Shown here in pieces: positions 6,332-6,732 of a DNA stretch of 6,732 bases; position 1 is the stretch's first letter, and every line of letters starts with the position of its first letter. Made by a program: the position numbers and the translations under genes. The notes below the pieces were generated by a model. The model was given only the letters and a program-made list of their open reading frames with translations. It did no database searches and was not told where the DNA came from. The stretch comes from Gammaproteobacteria bacterium (lineage in GTDB: Bacteria; Pseudomonadota; Gammaproteobacteria; Pseudomonadales; Azotimanducaceae), in contig JAPPHP010000444.1 of the NCBI GenBank assembly GCA_028821035.1, positions 5,339 through 12,070 of the forward strand, in the 5' to 3' direction.

Positions 6332-6732
6332 ATGTCTCCAAGCTCACGTGGCCCCGACGAGATCTACTACCCCGACTCCGACGGCCAGCCGTTGGGTGAC
6401 AACGACTGGCAGTTCACCGCGATTCTCGCGGCCGTCGATACCCTGCGAGTCCACTTTGCGGAACGCCCTGACGTGTACGTGTTTGGCGACATGTTCATCT
6501 ACTACGTGGAGGGGGATCCGGAGCGATCGGTGGCGCCGGACGTCTGCGTTTCGTTCGGTGTGCCGAATCACAAGCGGATGGTCTACAAGCTCTGGGAGGA
6601 GGGCAAAGCGCCAGATTTTGTCATCGAGGTGGCGTCGCCGCGTACCTGGCGGGACGACGTGGGCCGCAAGCGCACGTTGTACGAGCGGCTTGGCGTCACG
6701 GAGTACTGGCGTTTCGATCCCCGGGGCGAGTT
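6332..6732 (+). CDS. Uma2 family (DUF820) putative restriction-endonuclease-fold protein, 5' part, cut by window end
   Basis: The first 133 residues are visible, starting at an ATG with GGAG 9 nt upstream. The order of conserved blocks fits Uma2 proteins, a family with the PD-(D/E)XK nuclease fold: YVFGDMFIYYVEGDPE (49-64), VAPDVCVSFGVPNHKR (67-82), KLWEEGKAPDFVIEVASPRT (86-105) and KRTLYERLGVTEYWRFDP (113-130). Asp95, Glu99 and nearby basic residues are where the metal-binding acids are expected. Uma2 proteins are widespread, often in many copies, and their biological role is unsettled; nuclease activity is predicted from the fold only. Codon use differs from the neighbours: by hand count about 25 of 133 codons end in A or T, against about 8 in the first 130 codons of the dehydrogenase gene, which hints at separate acquisition. 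It is 144 bp downstream of the dehydrogenase on the same strand and probably unrelated in function. Confidence 0.9.
   Translation, partial: MSPSSRGPDEIYYPDSDGQPLGDNDWQFTAILAAVDTLRVHFAERPDVYVFGDMFIYYVEGDPERSVAPDVCVSFGVPNHKRMVYKLWEEGKAPDFVIEVASPRTWRDDVGRKRTLYERLGVTEYWRFDPRGE

Noticed and set aside
1..6732. CRISPR array, tRNA, rRNA, insertion sequence, attachment site or defence cassette
   Set aside because: No regularly spaced repeats, cloverleaf, transposase or long terminal repeats were seen; the Uma2 fragment alone is not evidence of a defence system.

Overview
The window is a GC-rich bacterial chromosome segment with six protein genes, two of them cut by the window edges. Third codon positions are mostly G or C. 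Two luciferase-like oxidoreductases (one from a family usually tied to cofactor F420), a Baeyer-Villiger monooxygenase and a Uma2 nuclease suggest an aerobic, metabolically versatile, high-GC environmental bacterium. An actinobacterium, or an F420-using lineage such as Chloroflexota, Binatota or a proteobacterium, would all fit. There is no rRNA, tRNA or other marker, so the lineage cannot be fixed.

Layout, left to right. The 3' part of a membrane transporter of the xanthine/uracil (NCS2) type reads right and carries an unusual cytoplasmic tail resembling a degenerate RsbW/GHKL ATPase fold (to 1057). A luciferase-like monooxygenase reads left (1111-2160). Divergent from it, after 89 bp, is a 643-residue type I Baeyer-Villiger monooxygenase with an N-terminal extension like that of 4-hydroxyacetophenone monooxygenase (2250-4181). 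Only 3 bp beyond its stop, a second luciferase-like oxidoreductase of the TIGR03619 type ends from the other strand (4185-5048). Divergent from that, after another 89 bp, is a D-2-hydroxyacid dehydrogenase of the phosphoglycerate dehydrogenase/CtBP group (5138-6187). Last is the start of a Uma2-family putative nuclease (from 6332), cut by the right edge.

The first five genes alternate in strand, so this is not one operon. Two divergent pairs each share an 89 bp promoter interval with small inverted repeats. A plausible but unproven reading is a catabolic cluster for a ketone or other carbonyl compound: the permease imports a substrate, the flavin enzymes oxidise or reduce it, and the dehydrogenase handles a hydroxy- or keto-acid. 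No substrate can be named from sequence.

I found no CRISPR array, RNA gene, insertion sequence or convincing terminator, and no gap of 300 bases or more without a gene. I do not see a clear new defence or mobile system. The most unusual item is the permease with its pseudo-ATPase tail.
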